A stretch of DNA of 64,000 bases from Brevibacterium spongiae. Its GTDB lineage: Bacteria > Actinomycetota > Actinomycetes > Actinomycetales > Brevibacteriaceae. Positions within the stretch are counted from its first letter, which is position 1. The number at the start of each line of letters is the position of its first letter. Made by a program: the position numbers and the translations under genes. Of this stretch, positions 24,460-33,538 are shown piece after piece. The notes beneath the pieces are model-generated. The model had not been told where the DNA came from, did no database searches, and saw only the letters and a list, made by a program, of their open reading frames with translations. The DNA is taken from the NCBI RefSeq assembly GCF_026168515.1, contig NZ_CP093443.1, positions 868,001-932,000 of the forward strand, read 5' to 3'.

Positions 24460-25017
24460 ATGCGCGCGCTCGCCTCCTTCGCCGACCGACCCGCCGTTGC
24501 TTGGGCCAACGGCGCCGGTGAGACCACCGAGCTCGTCTCCCTCGCCGGGTCGGCCACACTCACCCCAGGATTGCGGCCGTGGCGATTGAGCATCGCCCGG
24601 TTGGACAGGCCCAGCCCGTTCTCACCCCTGCCCACACTGGCCCGCACCTTTCTGCCCACCAGCGAGGTGGTTCTCGAAATCGACGGGCAGGAGCGCCGGG
24701 TGGGCCCTGCCGAGCCTGCACGCTTCCACGGCAGCCAGGAGGTCAACCTCGTCGGATTGGCGGAGAGCTGCTTCGCCATCAACCTCATGGTCGACGAGAC
24801 CGAATCCGGCGTCGGTGACCTTGGTGATGGTGGTGGTGACGACGTCCTCTCGATGAGCGTCGGGGTGCCGATTCCCACACATGAATTCCGCTTCGTGCTC
24901 ACCTTGCACCCCACGCCTGACCACCCGCGCTTCTGTCTTCTCGCGCTCGAGCCCGATGACGTTCTTGCCGACGAACGGTCCGTTGTCGGACTCAGCGGAC
25001 CGCAGTCTGGGCAGTGA
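24460..25017 (+). CDS. HutD/Ves family cupin-like protein
   Basis: A 185-aa HutD-family protein. The typical N-terminus WANGAGETTELVSL, WRLSIARLDRPSPFSPLP and the VVLEIDGQE strand followed by PARFHG resemble HutD (histidine utilisation) and Ves proteins, which have cupin folds. No hut genes lie nearby, so a link to histidine is not shown here. It starts 47 bp after the VOC gene on the same strand and may be co-transcribed. The C-terminal 40 residues are of lower similarity to the family. Confidence 0.75.
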   Translation: MRALASFADRPAVAWANGAGETTELVSLAGSATLTPGLRPWRLSIARLDRPSPFSPLPTLARTFLPTSEVVLEIDGQERRVGPAEPARFHGSQEVNLVGLAESCFAINLMVDETESGVGDLGDGGGDDVLSMSVGVPIPTHEFRFVLTLHPTPDHPRFCLLALEPDDVLADERSVVGLSGPQSGQ

Positions 25018-25036
25018 AGTCTCGCCGGCGTCGAAC

Positions 25037-25075
25037 CGACCTGAAAGATCGGTGAGAGACGGCTGTCCTTCAGGT
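25037..25075 (+). terminator. Weak terminator-like hairpin after hutD-like gene
   Basis: GACCTGAA (25037-25044) pairs with TTCAGGTC (25068-25075) across a 23-nt loop. It could end the VOC-HutD transcript or be an upstream regulatory stem for the next gene. Confidence 0.35.
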
Positions 25076-25215
25076 CACATTCTCACGCATCATCCCAGGT
25101 GGGAACCTTTACGAAGGCATCGTCCATCAGGGCTTTCCCAGCTTCGGTCACACGGTTTCAGGATGCCCGAACATCGCTGTCCGAGAATGGAATTCCACCG
25201 GCTTTTGGAGGAACA

Positions 25216-26580
25216 TTGACGGCAGGCCACAGTGAGAAGAGCGGACAGCGCGACACCACAGACGACTCTCGCGCGCAGAACCATTCCCAGACCCTGCCGA
25301 TGATCACCGAAGAGCTCGCAGCAGCTCACCCGAATGCGGCCCACACACCGACCGAACACGTGACCACTCCGGTGATGCCGCCCAACCCGATCCGCCGGGA
25401 CGCCGCGAACGCAGCGAACCAATCCTCTGGGCCGACCCATGACGAAAACCTCGCCGAGCAGACGCGGGCCATGACCGACGGATCCAGGGCTGGGATGACC
25501 ACCGCGTCCACTGCCGCTGCGACACACGTCGAAGAGGGCACTGAGAAGGCCGAGGATGAGAAGAAGTCCGAGGGCAGGATCTCAGCCACCCAGCTCATCG
25601 CCGGTGCGGGCGCCGCAGCCACCTCGTCGGTGATCGGCGGTCAGCTCGGCGTGGCCGGCACTGTCGTCGGTGCCGGAGTCGCCAGCATCGTCACGGCGCT
25701 GGCCGTCACCCTGTACGGCCGCAGCCTCGACAAAGGCAAGGAGAAGATCCAAGAGGTCGGCTCCAAACTTGCCCCGGCCGTCAAGGCGAAGATCGCTAAG
25801 AACCCCACCGACAAAGCGACCGCTGTTGATCCCTCACTAGCCGAGGATTCGGCCTTCGCCCCACCGGAACCCGCCGGTGGCAACGCGGACGAGACAGCCG
25901 CCTCGGCGCAGGGAGACGATACGGTCGACAGCGAAGCAGAGAGCGGACGCGACGACAAACCCCGCACCTGGTGGCAGAATCTGCGCCGCAAGCGGGTCCT
26001 CTACCCGCTGACGATCGGCGTTGCCGCCTTCGGAATCGGGCTCGGCGGCGTCGTCATGGCCGAATCCTTTACCGATGCCGACATCTCCCCGGGCACCTCG
26101 CAGATCTCACGATCGGTCTCGGGGCAGTCGACGACGGGCGAGGAGACGAATACCGGGACCTCCGATTCCGGATCGTCCGGTGAGGACTCGAGCAGCGGCT
26201 CCGGCTCGAGCGCCGACGGACAGCAGAACTCATCCGACAGCGGCTCGGGCGGGCAGCCCGGGCAGTCCACCTCGACGGGAGAGACCGGCTCGCAGGGCAC
26301 GGATTCCAGCCAGGGCGACCCGGGAGCGAACACCACGACAGACACCGGAACCGATACCGGCTCGACGACCTCCGACGGCACCGATGCAAGCACCGGATCG
26401 ACAGCCTCGGACAGTGCGGGAGCCTCCGGGAGCGCAGGCGATACCGGCGGCGGCACGGACGGCTCATCGGCCACCGGCGGCAGCGGATCCTCCGCGGGCA
26501 GCGGCGGGTCGTCGGGCTCGGGAACCGGCGGGTCTGCCGGCGGTTCGAGCGGGGGTTCGGCCGCCTCGGCGCAGGGGTGA
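25216..26580 (+). CDS. Membrane protein with a long Ser/Gly/Thr-rich tail
   Basis: A 454-aa protein with no recognised domain. Order: a hydrophilic Thr/Ala/Asp-rich N-terminus, a Gly/Ala-rich hydrophobic stretch (LIAGAGAAATSSVIGGQLGV, then VGAGVASIVTALAVTLYG), a charged linker, a basic segment WWQNLRRKRVLYPL leading into a second helix, and a ~165-residue Ser/Gly/Thr/Asp-rich tail ending in SAASAQG. The TTG at 25216 is preferred: GGAGG lies 4 nt upstream, whereas a longer ATG reading at 25099 has no such signal. The tail looks like a surface-exposed or wall-spanning stalk. Function unknown. Confidence 0.7.
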   Translation: MTAGHSEKSGQRDTTDDSRAQNHSQTLPMITEELAAAHPNAAHTPTEHVTTPVMPPNPIRRDAANAANQSSGPTHDENLAEQTRAMTDGSRAGMTTASTAAATHVEEGTEKAEDEKKSEGRISATQLIAGAGAAATSSVIGGQLGVAGTVVGAGVASIVTALAVTLYGRSLDKGKEKIQEVGSKLAPAVKAKIAKNPTDKATAVDPSLAEDSAFAPPEPAGGNADETAASAQGDDTVDSEAESGRDDKPRTWWQNLRRKRVLYPLTIGVAAFGIGLGGVVMAESFTDADISPGTSQISRSVSGQSTTGEETNTGTSDSGSSGEDSSSGSGSSADGQQNSSDSGSGGQPGQSTSTGETGSQGTDSSQGDPGANTTTDTGTDTGSTTSDGTDASTGSTASDSAGASGSAGDTGGGTDGSSATGGSGSSAGSGGSSGSGTGGSAGGSSGGSAASAQG

Positions 26581-26833
26581 GCTGATCAACACCCTAAAAT
26601 GGAATGAATAAAGTCTACCCTGGGTTGTACTGAATGGATAACCTCGCTAGGTTGAAAGTAATTCCGACGCTGTACAGCCGAAGCGCTGCACAGCCGAAGT
26701 CGGGAAATCGAGATCAGGCGAGGCATGTGCAGCCCTCCGATCCACAGCACCGGCGAGACAGACATCTCTTCGGTGCGGCAGAAACGGTGGACGGCGCGCG
26801 GTCGCCTGATGTCAAACGGTTGAAGGAGATGTG

Positions 26834-28312
26834 ATGACGCAACATACAGATCATGAATACGCCGGACACGACGATAAGAAGGCCTCGACGACCGAATCGG
26901 GTGCGCCGAGGGAATCCGACGCCCACTCGCTGAGCGTAGGAGCCGACGGTCCGCTTCTGCTCCACGATGTGGCACTCGTCGAGAAACTGGCCCGCTTCGA
27001 CCGTGAGCGCGTGCCCGAGCGCAGCCCGCACGCGAAGGGCTCCGGCGCCTTCGGCGAGCTCGAAATCACCGGGGACGTCTCCAAATACACGAAGGCGGAC
27101 TTCCTGCAGCCGGGCAAGAAGACCCCGATGCTCGCCCGCTTCTCCACCGTCGCCGGTGAACTCGGTTCGCCCGACTCCTGGCGCGATGTGCGCGGATTCG
27201 CGCTGAAGTTCTACACCGAAGAGGGCAACTTCGACATGGTCGGCAACAACACGCCGGTCTTCTTCGTCCGCGACCCCATGAAGTTCCCTGACTTCATCCA
27301 CTCGCAGAAGCGCACCCCCGATTCGGGTCTGCGCAGCAACAACATGCAGTGGGACTTCTGGTCACTCTCGCCCGAATCGGCGCACCAGGTCTCCTACCTC
27401 ATGGGACCCCGCGGTCTGCCGAAGAGCTGGCGCCACATGAACGGCTACTCCTCGCACACCTACATGTGGGTCAATGCCGAGGGCGAGAAGTTCTGGGTCC
27501 AGTACCACTTCCACACCGATCAGGGTGTGGAGAACATGAGCAACGAGGAAGCCGGCAAGCTTGCCGGTGAAGACGGTGACGTCCACCGTCGCGACCTGTT
27601 CGAGGCCATCGAGCGCGGCGACTATCCGTCCTGGACCTTCAGCGTCCAGATCATGCCGTACGAAGAGGCCAAGGACTACCGGTTCAACCCCTTCGATCTG
27701 ACGAAGACCTGGTCGAAGAAGGACTACCCGCTCATCGAGGTGGGCCGGTTCACGCTCAACAAGAACCCTTCGAACCACTTCGCACAGATCGAGCAGGCGG
27801 CCTTCAGCCCCTCGAACACCGTGCCGGGCACCGGGCTCTCGCCGGACAAGATGCTGCTGGGCCGCGTGTTCTCGTACCCGGATGCGCAGCGCAACCGCAT
27901 CGGCACGAACTTCAACCAGCTGCCGGTCAACGCCCCTGTCACGAAGACGAACTCGTACGACAAGGAAGGCCAGATGCAGTACCACCACTCGGGTAATGCA
28001 CCGGTCTACGCCCCGAACTCGTATGGACGTTCTTACCAGGACGAACAGGGTCCGGTCGACAACGGCTGGGAATCCGATGGCGAACTCGTGCGCAGCGCCT
28101 ACAGCCTGCACTCCGAGGATGATGACTTCGGTCAGGCGCACACCCTGGTGCGCGAGGTCTACACCGAGGAAGAGCGTCAGGGTCTTATCGAGACCGTCGT
28201 CGGCGGACTCTCCGACGGAGTCGAAGAGCCGGTGCTGTCGAACGCGATCCAGTACTGGAAGAACATCGACGCAGAGGTCGGCGCGGCCATCGAGGCCAAG
28301 GTGAAGGGCTGA
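26834..28312 (+). CDS. katA: Heme catalase, monofunctional (KatA type)
   Basis: This 492-aa catalase decomposes hydrogen peroxide to water and oxygen in the cytoplasm. Seen: the catalytic His in [14 protein letters not shown], the [20 protein letters not shown] block with the active-site Asn nearby, and the heme-ligand Tyr in [15 protein letters not shown]. The length fits the small-subunit clade. AAGGAG precedes the ATG at 26834; a GTG three bases earlier is an alternative. A hairpin at 28350 ends the gene. The 253-bp leader contains no recognised regulator gene. Confidence 0.95.
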   Translation: MTQHTDHEYAGHDDKKASTTESGAPRESDAHSLSVGADGPLLLHDVALVEKLARFDRERVPERSPHAKGSGAFGELEITGDVSKYTKADFLQPGKKTPMLARFSTVAGELGSPDSWRDVRGFALKFYTEEGNFDMVGNNTPVFFVRDPMKFPDFIHSQKRTPDSGLRSNNMQWDFWSLSPESAHQVSYLMGPRGLPKSWRHMNGYSSHTYMWVNAEGEKFWVQYHFHTDQGVENMSNEEAGKLAGEDGDVHRRDLFEAIERGDYPSWTFSVQIMPYEEAKDYRFNPFDLTKTWSKKDYPLIEVGRFTLNKNPSNHFAQIEQAAFSPSNTVPGTGLSPDKMLLGRVFSYPDAQRNRIGTNFNQLPVNAPVTKTNSYDKEGQMQYHHSGNAPVYAPNSYGRSYQDEQGPVDNGWESDGELVRSAYSLHSEDDDFGQAHTLVREVYTEEERQGLIETVVGGLSDGVEEPVLSNAIQYWKNIDAEVGAAIEAKVKG

Positions 28313-28349
28313 GGCTCTGAGACTTTGAGCGTCTGACCGTTCGAACACA

Positions 28350-28386
28350 CGGCGGCCCGGGTACCGAACAGATACCCGGGCCGCCG
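28350..28386 (+). terminator. Terminator of katA
   Basis: CGGCGGCCCGGGTA (28350-28363) pairs with TACCCGGGCCGCCG (28373-28386) across a 9-nt loop, followed by a pyrimidine-rich stretch (TCGTCTCTTCTCTC). Confidence 0.85.
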
Positions 28387-28409
28387 TCGTCTCTTCTCTC
28401 TCCCTATTG

Positions 28410-28465
28410 CTACCCGACGGGCCCCCAGCAACCGTTCGCCACGTTGCTGGGGGCCCGTCGGGTAG
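28410..28465. repeat. Intergenic hairpin repeat, copy 1
   Basis: A perfect 23-bp stem (arms at 28410-28432 and 28443-28465, starting CTACCCGACGGGCCCCCAG) with a 10-nt loop. It lies between convergent katA and aconitase, 10 bp from the aconitase stop, and may serve as its terminator. Confidence 0.9.
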
Positions 28466-28474
28466 TAGGAGGGG

Positions 28475-30409
28475 TTAGGCGAGGTGGGCGGCGCGTTGGG
28501 GGATGCGGCCGCCGGCGAGGACCATCTCGACCTGACGAGGCGAAAGGCCATGGCTGAATTCGAACGTCCGACCGGCCGCCTCGGCGGTGATCGTCGTCCC
28601 CTTGCCGAGCTCATCGCGCAGGCCGCGGAAGGCGAGCACATCGCCCTGGGACAGAGCCTCGTAGTCGGCCTCATCGGTGAATTCGAGAGCGAGAACACCG
28701 AAGTTCGCAAGGTTCTGCCAATGGATACGGGCCAGAGATTTCGCCACCACCACCCGCAGCCCCAGGTAGCGGGGAGCGATGACCGCATGCTCACGGGACG
28801 AGCCCTGCCCGTAGTTCTCTCCGCCGACGATGGCATGGCCGCCGTCATGCTCGATCGCACGAGTGGCGTAGGTGTCGTCGACCTGGATGTAGACGAACTC
28901 GGAGATCTTCGGAATGTTCGACCGGTACGGCAGCACACGGGACCCGGCGGGCATGATCTCGTCGGTGGACACGTTGTCGCCGACCTTGAGCAGAATCTCC
29001 AGATCGATGTCGTCGGGCAGCGGTTCGAAGTCGGGCAGGGTCGAGATGTTCGAGCCCTTGACGAGTTCGACCTTCCGCGCCTCTTCCGGCTCGAGCGGAG
29101 GCACGAGCATCTTCCGGTTCGCAGAGAACTTCTTCGGCAGCCGCACGCCGGGATAGTCCATGTCGAGGTCGCGCGGGTCGGTGATCTTCCCGGTCAGCGC
29201 GGCCGCGGCAGCGGTCTCCGGCGAACACAGCCACACCGAATCCTCATCGGTGCCGGACCGCCCGGGGAAGTTGCGCGGCATGGTGCGCAGACTGTTGCGG
29301 CCGACCGCCGGTGCCTGACCCATCCCGATGCAGCCCATGCAGCCCGACTGGTGGATCCGGGCCCCGGAGCCGACCAGGGAGGTCAGCCAGCCGCCGGCGA
29401 TGAGATCGGCGAGAACCTCACGGGAGGTGGGGTTGATGTCGAGGGAGATCTGTTCATGGATCTGCCGCTCGGCCAGAGTCTGCGCGACCACGGCGAAGTC
29501 CCGCAGCCCCGGGTTCGCGGAGGAGCCGATGACGACCTGGAAGACGTCTGCGCCGGCGACTTCGCGCACCGGGGTGACGTTGCCCGGCGATGACGGTGCG
29601 GCGATGAGCGGTTCGAGCTGCGAGAGGTCGATGGTGTCGGTGAGGTCGTATTCGGCGCCCTCGTCGGCTTCGAGTCGGGTGAAATCGTCGGCGCGGTCAC
29701 TGGCCTCGAGGTAGTCGCGGACGGCGTCGTCGGCAGGGAAGACGGTGGCGGTGGCACCGAGCTCGGCCCCCATGTTCGCGATCACGTGACGGTCCATGGC
29801 GGTGAGGTTCTTCAGCCCGTCGCCGTGGTATTCGATGATCTTGCCGACTCCGCCCTTGACGCCGTGGCGGCGCAGCATCTCGAGGATGACGTCCTTGGCC
29901 GAGACCCAGTCGGGCAGTGTTCCGGTGAGTTCGACGCCCATGATCTGCGGAGCGCTGATGTAGAGCGGCTCACCGGCCATGGCCATGGCGATCTCGAGAC
30001 CGCCGACGCCGATGGCGAGCATTCCCAGCGCCCCGGCCGCGCATGTGTGGGAGTCCGAACCGATGAGGGTGGCCCCGGGTTTGCCGAACCGGGACTGGTG
30101 GACGGGGTGGGAGACGCCGTTGCCGGCAGGAGAGAACCACAGTCCGAACCGTCCCGCCGCAGAGCGGAGGAACTCGTGGTCCTCCGGGTTCTTCTCATCG
30201 GTCTGCAGCAGGTTGTGATCGACGTATTGCACGGACAGATCCGTGCGGATCCGATCGAGGCCGAGCGCCTCGAGCTCGAGCATGACCAGAGTGCCGGTTG
30301 CATCCTGGGTGAGCGTCTGGTCGATTCGGATCCCGAGTTCGTTTCCGGGAGCGAGCTCCCCGGACTCCAGATGCGATCGGATGAGTTTCTGCGCGACATT
30401 CTCGGCCAT
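28475..30409 (-). CDS. Aconitate hydratase, Aquifex-type
   Basis: Aconitase interconverts citrate and isocitrate in the TCA cycle; relatives also act on 2-methylaconitate. This 644-aa protein has the Fe-S cysteines in SDSHTCAAGA and SGCMGCIGMGQAP, LIGSDSHTCAAG at the substrate site, and the C-terminal swivel domain with ENYGQGSSREHA. At about 640 aa it is the short Aquifex-type group rather than the usual ~900-aa AcnA of actinobacteria. AGGAGG lies 6 nt upstream of the ATG at 30409; a second ATG directly before it at 30412 is also possible. Whether it is the main aconitase depends on the rest of the genome. Confidence 0.9.
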   Translation of the reverse strand: MAENVAQKLIRSHLESGELAPGNELGIRIDQTLTQDATGTLVMLELEALGLDRIRTDLSVQYVDHNLLQTDEKNPEDHEFLRSAAGRFGLWFSPAGNGVSHPVHQSRFGKPGATLIGSDSHTCAAGALGMLAIGVGGLEIAMAMAGEPLYISAPQIMGVELTGTLPDWVSAKDVILEMLRRHGVKGGVGKIIEYHGDGLKNLTAMDRHVIANMGAELGATATVFPADDAVRDYLEASDRADDFTRLEADEGAEYDLTDTIDLSQLEPLIAAPSSPGNVTPVREVAGADVFQVVIGSSANPGLRDFAVVAQTLAERQIHEQISLDINPTSREVLADLIAGGWLTSLVGSGARIHQSGCMGCIGMGQAPAVGRNSLRTMPRNFPGRSGTDEDSVWLCSPETAAAAALTGKITDPRDLDMDYPGVRLPKKFSANRKMLVPPLEPEEARKVELVKGSNISTLPDFEPLPDDIDLEILLKVGDNVSTDEIMPAGSRVLPYRSNIPKISEFVYIQVDDTYATRAIEHDGGHAIVGGENYGQGSSREHAVIAPRYLGLRVVVAKSLARIHWQNLANFGVLALEFTDEADYEALSQGDVLAFRGLRDELGKGTTITAEAAGRTFEFSHGLSPRQVEMVLAGGRIPQRAAHLA

Positions 30410-30516
30410 CATCAACCTCCTGTAGCAGCGATCGAATCCGTGGGGATGCACGCATTCGAATTCTCTCCTCACCGTATCCCTCGTGTAGTGGGGCCACAAG
30501 GGCGCATAATTGACCC

Positions 30517-31362
30517 ATGCCGGAACTGCCAGAGGTCGACGCGCTCGCTGAGTTCCTGCGCCGGAAGATCGTCGGTGACTTCGTCGAACGCATCGACATC
30601 GCCGAACTCAGCCTGCTCAAAACCGTTGACCCGAGCCTCGACTCACTCGCCGGTCTCGAGATCACCGGGACCGCTCGCGTCGGCAAGTCCCTCATCATCG
30701 AATTCGCCGGCCTCGACCTCGTCTGCCGCTTCGCCCGAGCCGGCTGGCTGGTCTGGCACGACAGGGTTCCGACCGCCCCACTGAAGATGGGCAAGGGTCC
30801 TTTGGGGATGCGCATCCGATTGGCCTCAGGGGCGGGCATCGACCTCACCGAGGCGGGAACGAAGAAGAACGCCTCGGTGGCCCTCGTTTCCGATCGCGCC
30901 GAGGTGGCCGCCCTCGCCGCGTCCGGACCCGACGCTCTGAAGGTCGATGACGACCAGTTCGCCGTTGCGCTGTCGACCTCCCACGGGCGGATCAAGAATG
31001 TCCTCGAGGATCAGGAGATCATCGCGGGCATCGGCAACGCCTACTCCGATGAGATCCTCCATACCGCGAAGATCTCCCCGTTCGCTCCGGCCGACTCCGT
31101 CGACGCCGGTCGGCTGCTGGCAGCGATCCACACTGTCCTCGGCGCCGCCCGTGAGGCACTCATCGGCCTGCCGCCAAGCAAGGTCAAAGCCGCGAAGAAG
31201 CGCGGATTCTCCGTCCACGGCCGCACCGGTCAGCCTTGTCCGGTCTGCGGGTCGACGATCGCGGAGGTGTCGTTCGCCGAGAAATCGCTGCAGTACTGTC
31301 CGACGTGTCAGACTGGCGGGAAGAAGCTCTCGGACCGGCGCATGGACCGGCTGCTCAAATAG
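30517..31362 (+). CDS. Fpg/Nei-family DNA glycosylase
   Basis: A 281-aa base-excision repair enzyme that removes oxidised bases and nicks the strand. It begins MPELPEVDAL with the catalytic Pro and Glu, has the helix-two-turn-helix region (EDQEIIAGIGNAYSDEIL) and the C-terminal zinc finger CPVCGSTIAEV...QYCPTCQTGGKKLSDRR. All key residues are present. A CATAAT box ends 6 nt before the ATG and there is no Shine-Dalgarno, so it is probably leaderless. Formamidopyrimidine and endonuclease VIII types cannot be separated reliably by eye. Confidence 0.9.
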   Translation: MPELPEVDALAEFLRRKIVGDFVERIDIAELSLLKTVDPSLDSLAGLEITGTARVGKSLIIEFAGLDLVCRFARAGWLVWHDRVPTAPLKMGKGPLGMRIRLASGAGIDLTEAGTKKNASVALVSDRAEVAALAASGPDALKVDDDQFAVALSTSHGRIKNVLEDQEIIAGIGNAYSDEILHTAKISPFAPADSVDAGRLLAAIHTVLGAAREALIGLPPSKVKAAKKRGFSVHGRTGQPCPVCGSTIAEVSFAEKSLQYCPTCQTGGKKLSDRRMDRLLK

Positions 31363-31375
31363 GCGCGGGCCGCGA

Positions 31376-32125
31376 TCAGGGTCCCTGCAGCGGCAGGGAA
31401 TGGAACTGCCGCTCGGCGATGCCATGAGCCCGCAGAACCACCTCGGCGATCTCGGTAAGGAAGTCGCCTCTCGCCGTCCGCTGGCCGGGTGGGGTATGGA
31501 TTCTCTGCACGAGGACTTCGGTGATCCCGCCGACGAGGACGAGGCTGGTGAGACCGAAGCCAGGTCCCTCCTCGGTGATGGTCGGCCCTACCGTGGTCGG
31601 CACCTCCTCGGCGGTGGTCGGCGTCGTTTCGTCGATCACCCGATAGGCCTGATCGAACTCGACTACGGCGGCGGAGATCGCGGCCGCCAGCAGACGCATC
31701 GTCAGGTGGCGGCGGTTCTCCAGCGATTCGGAGATTCCCACCACCTCGACCTCGAGGACCCTGGCCTTGCGTTCGTCGTCGAGCATCGGGGCCAGCGCGG
31801 TGTCGACGACCCGGTATGTGGAGGCGAAGAGGGTGTCCGTGGAGGCGAGCTGCAGGGTGTCGAGGGCGGTGATGATCTCATTGTTGAGTTCGATGTAGAG
31901 CTCTTCGAGGAGGCTCTCCTGAGTCGGGAAGAGCTCATAGAACGACCGGCTGGAGACTCCCGATTCCTGGCACAGCGCCTGCACCGAGGTCTTGCGGAAC
32001 CCGATCGTTCCGTAGAGGTTCAGAGCGGCCTCGAGCAGGCGTTCGCGGCGGGCCGAATCTCGCTCCGCCCGCAGGGTGCCGTGCCAGCGACGTGGGGGAG
32101 TGGGCTGGGCCGGAGGAGAATCCAT
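31376..32125 (-). CDS. TetR-family regulator of the flavin monooxygenase pair
   Basis: A 249-aa TetR-type repressor. The N-terminal helix-turn-helix is in LLEAALNLYGTIGFRKTSVQ and QESGVSSRSFYELFPTQESL; the C-terminal helical domain (LFASTYRVVDTALAPMLDDE...) would bind the ligand. The ATG at 32125 was chosen because a 22-bp palindrome lies just upstream between it and the divergent monooxygenase start; longer frames run through that palindrome. It probably represses both itself and the monooxygenase-SDR operon. It is convergent with the glycosylase gene. Confidence 0.85.
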   Translation of the reverse strand: MDSPPAQPTPPRRWHGTLRAERDSARRERLLEAALNLYGTIGFRKTSVQALCQESGVSSRSFYELFPTQESLLEELYIELNNEIITALDTLQLASTDTLFASTYRVVDTALAPMLDDERKARVLEVEVVGISESLENRRHLTMRLLAAAISAAVVEFDQAYRVIDETTPTTAEEVPTTVGPTITEEGPGFGLTSLVLVGGITEVLVQRIHTPPGQRTARGDFLTEIAEVVLRAHGIAERQFHSLPLQGP

Positions 32126-32136
32126 ATCCCCATTAT

Positions 32137-32158
32137 AGTGAAAATTCATATTTTCACT
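32137..32158. promoter_or_regulatory. TetR operator in the divergent promoter
   Basis: AGTGAAAAT-TCAT-ATTTTCACT: 9-bp arms with a 4-bp spacer, between the TetR start (32125) and the monooxygenase start (32174). It is far more AT-rich than its surroundings. A CATACT -10 (32161-32166) abuts it, so a bound repressor would cover the promoter. Confidence 0.75.
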
Positions 32159-32173
32159 GGCATACTCTGTGTC

Positions 32174-33538
32174 ATGGCTTACATGATTCGACAAGGTCGT
32201 CGCGCCCCGGCCCACACTGCTCCCATCGCTCCGGACCCCTCACTGCCGAAGGTCTGCATCATCGGGGCAGGATCCTCGGGCATCGCCGCGGCGAAGACCC
32301 TCTACACCTCGGCCATCCCGTTCGACTGCTTCGAAAAGGGCAGCGAGATCGGGGGCACCTGGCTCTTCGACAACCCCAACGGGCAGAGCGCCTGCTACGA
32401 GACGCTGCAGATCAACACCTCGTGCCCGCGCATGGCCTTCTCGGACTTCCCGATGCCCGAGCACTACCCGCACTACGCCCGCCACGATCAGGTCTTCGAC
32501 TACTTCCGCGACTATGTCGACCACTTCGGATTCGGGCACACCATCACCTTCAACACCGAGGTCACCGATGTTCGCCGAGGCGGCCGCGGCGGTTGGGATG
32601 TCGACATCACCTCCGCTGCCGGAACAGAGACCCGGCACTACGACGCGGTGATGGTCGCCAACGGCCATCACTGGGATGCCCGGTGGCCCGACCCCGCTTA
32701 TCCGGGGGAGTTCGACGGCGAACAGATCCACGCCCACGACTATCGCAGCGGTGACCAGCTCGAAGGACGCGATGTGGTCGTCGTCGGTGCCGGCAATTCG
32801 GCCATGGACATCGCCGTCGAAGGCTCCCACCGGGCCCGCAGCGTCAACCTCTCGATCAGACGCGGCCAATGGGTGATGAAGAAGACGGTCATGGGCATGG
32901 CGACGGACCAGGTCGTCCTGCCCGGATGGGCACCCTGGTGGATGACCTCGGCCAGGCTGCGCCTCGGTGCGCTCGCCTCCGGAGGACTGAAGAGATACGG
33001 ACTGCCGGTGCCTCCGCACACCCCCGGCCAGTCCCACCCTGTGCAGTCGGATGCCATCCGGGACCGGCTCAAGGCAGGTGCCGTGACGGTGCGTCCGGGG
33101 ATCGACCGCCTTGAGCGCGACCGTGTCGTCTTCACCGACGGCACCTCGGCACCGGCCGACCTCATCGTCTGGGCCACCGGTTACCGGGTGTCGTTCCCGT
33201 TCCTGTCCTCGGACGTCGTCGACGTCGAGAACAACGACCTGCCGCTGTGGAAGCGGATGGTCCACCCCGACAGGCCGGGACTGTTCTTCATCGGACTGCT
33301 CCAACCGGTGGGGGCGGTCATGCCGCTGTCCGAGGTCCAGGCGAAGCTCGTGGCGAAGATCCTCACCGGAGCCTACGAGCTGCCGAGCCGACGGGACATG
33401 GTCAAGCAGATGGCCCGCGACGACCGCCGGAACAAGAAGCAGTTCTACGATTCGCCCCGACACACCATGGAAGTCGACTTCGACCACTACCTGTGGGAGA
33501 TCGAACGGGAGATGAAGAAGAGGGCGGTCGCCGCATGA
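32174..33538 (+). CDS. Flavin-containing monooxygenase
   Basis: A 454-aa FAD/NADPH monooxygenase. Seen: the FAD-binding GAGSSG (about residues 31-36), a second Rossmann motif VVVVGAGNSAMDIAVEG for NADPH, the FMO identifying motif FDGEQIHAHDY between them, and ATGY (WATGYRVSFPF) near the end. It probably hydroxylates a heteroatom or inserts oxygen next to a carbonyl; the exact substrate is not evident. The ATG at 32174 follows CATACT by 7 nt with no Shine-Dalgarno, suggesting a leaderless transcript. It overlaps the SDR by 4 bp and is likely repressed by the divergent TetR protein. Confidence 0.88.
   Translation: MAYMIRQGRRAPAHTAPIAPDPSLPKVCIIGAGSSGIAAAKTLYTSAIPFDCFEKGSEIGGTWLFDNPNGQSACYETLQINTSCPRMAFSDFPMPEHYPHYARHDQVFDYFRDYVDHFGFGHTITFNTEVTDVRRGGRGGWDVDITSAAGTETRHYDAVMVANGHHWDARWPDPAYPGEFDGEQIHAHDYRSGDQLEGRDVVVVGAGNSAMDIAVEGSHRARSVNLSIRRGQWVMKKTVMGMATDQVVLPGWAPWWMTSARLRLGALASGGLKRYGLPVPPHTPGQSHPVQSDAIRDRLKAGAVTVRPGIDRLERDRVVFTDGTSAPADLIVWATGYRVSFPFLSSDVVDVENNDLPLWKRMVHPDRPGLFFIGLLQPVGAVMPLSEVQAKLVAKILTGAYELPSRRDMVKQMARDDRRNKKQFYDSPRHTMEVDFDHYLWEIEREMKKRAVAA

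Noticed and set aside
26634..26834. 66-codon frame in the gap before katA
   Set aside because: It overlaps the katA start and has no ribosome binding site; the composition looks random. A short direct repeat (CAGCCGAAG) occurs there but nothing else.
30947..32173. A large N-terminal extension of the flavin monooxygenase
   Set aside because: The frame stays open upstream through the TetR gene and operator, but the FMO fold starts at 32174 and the extension is antisense of the regulator.
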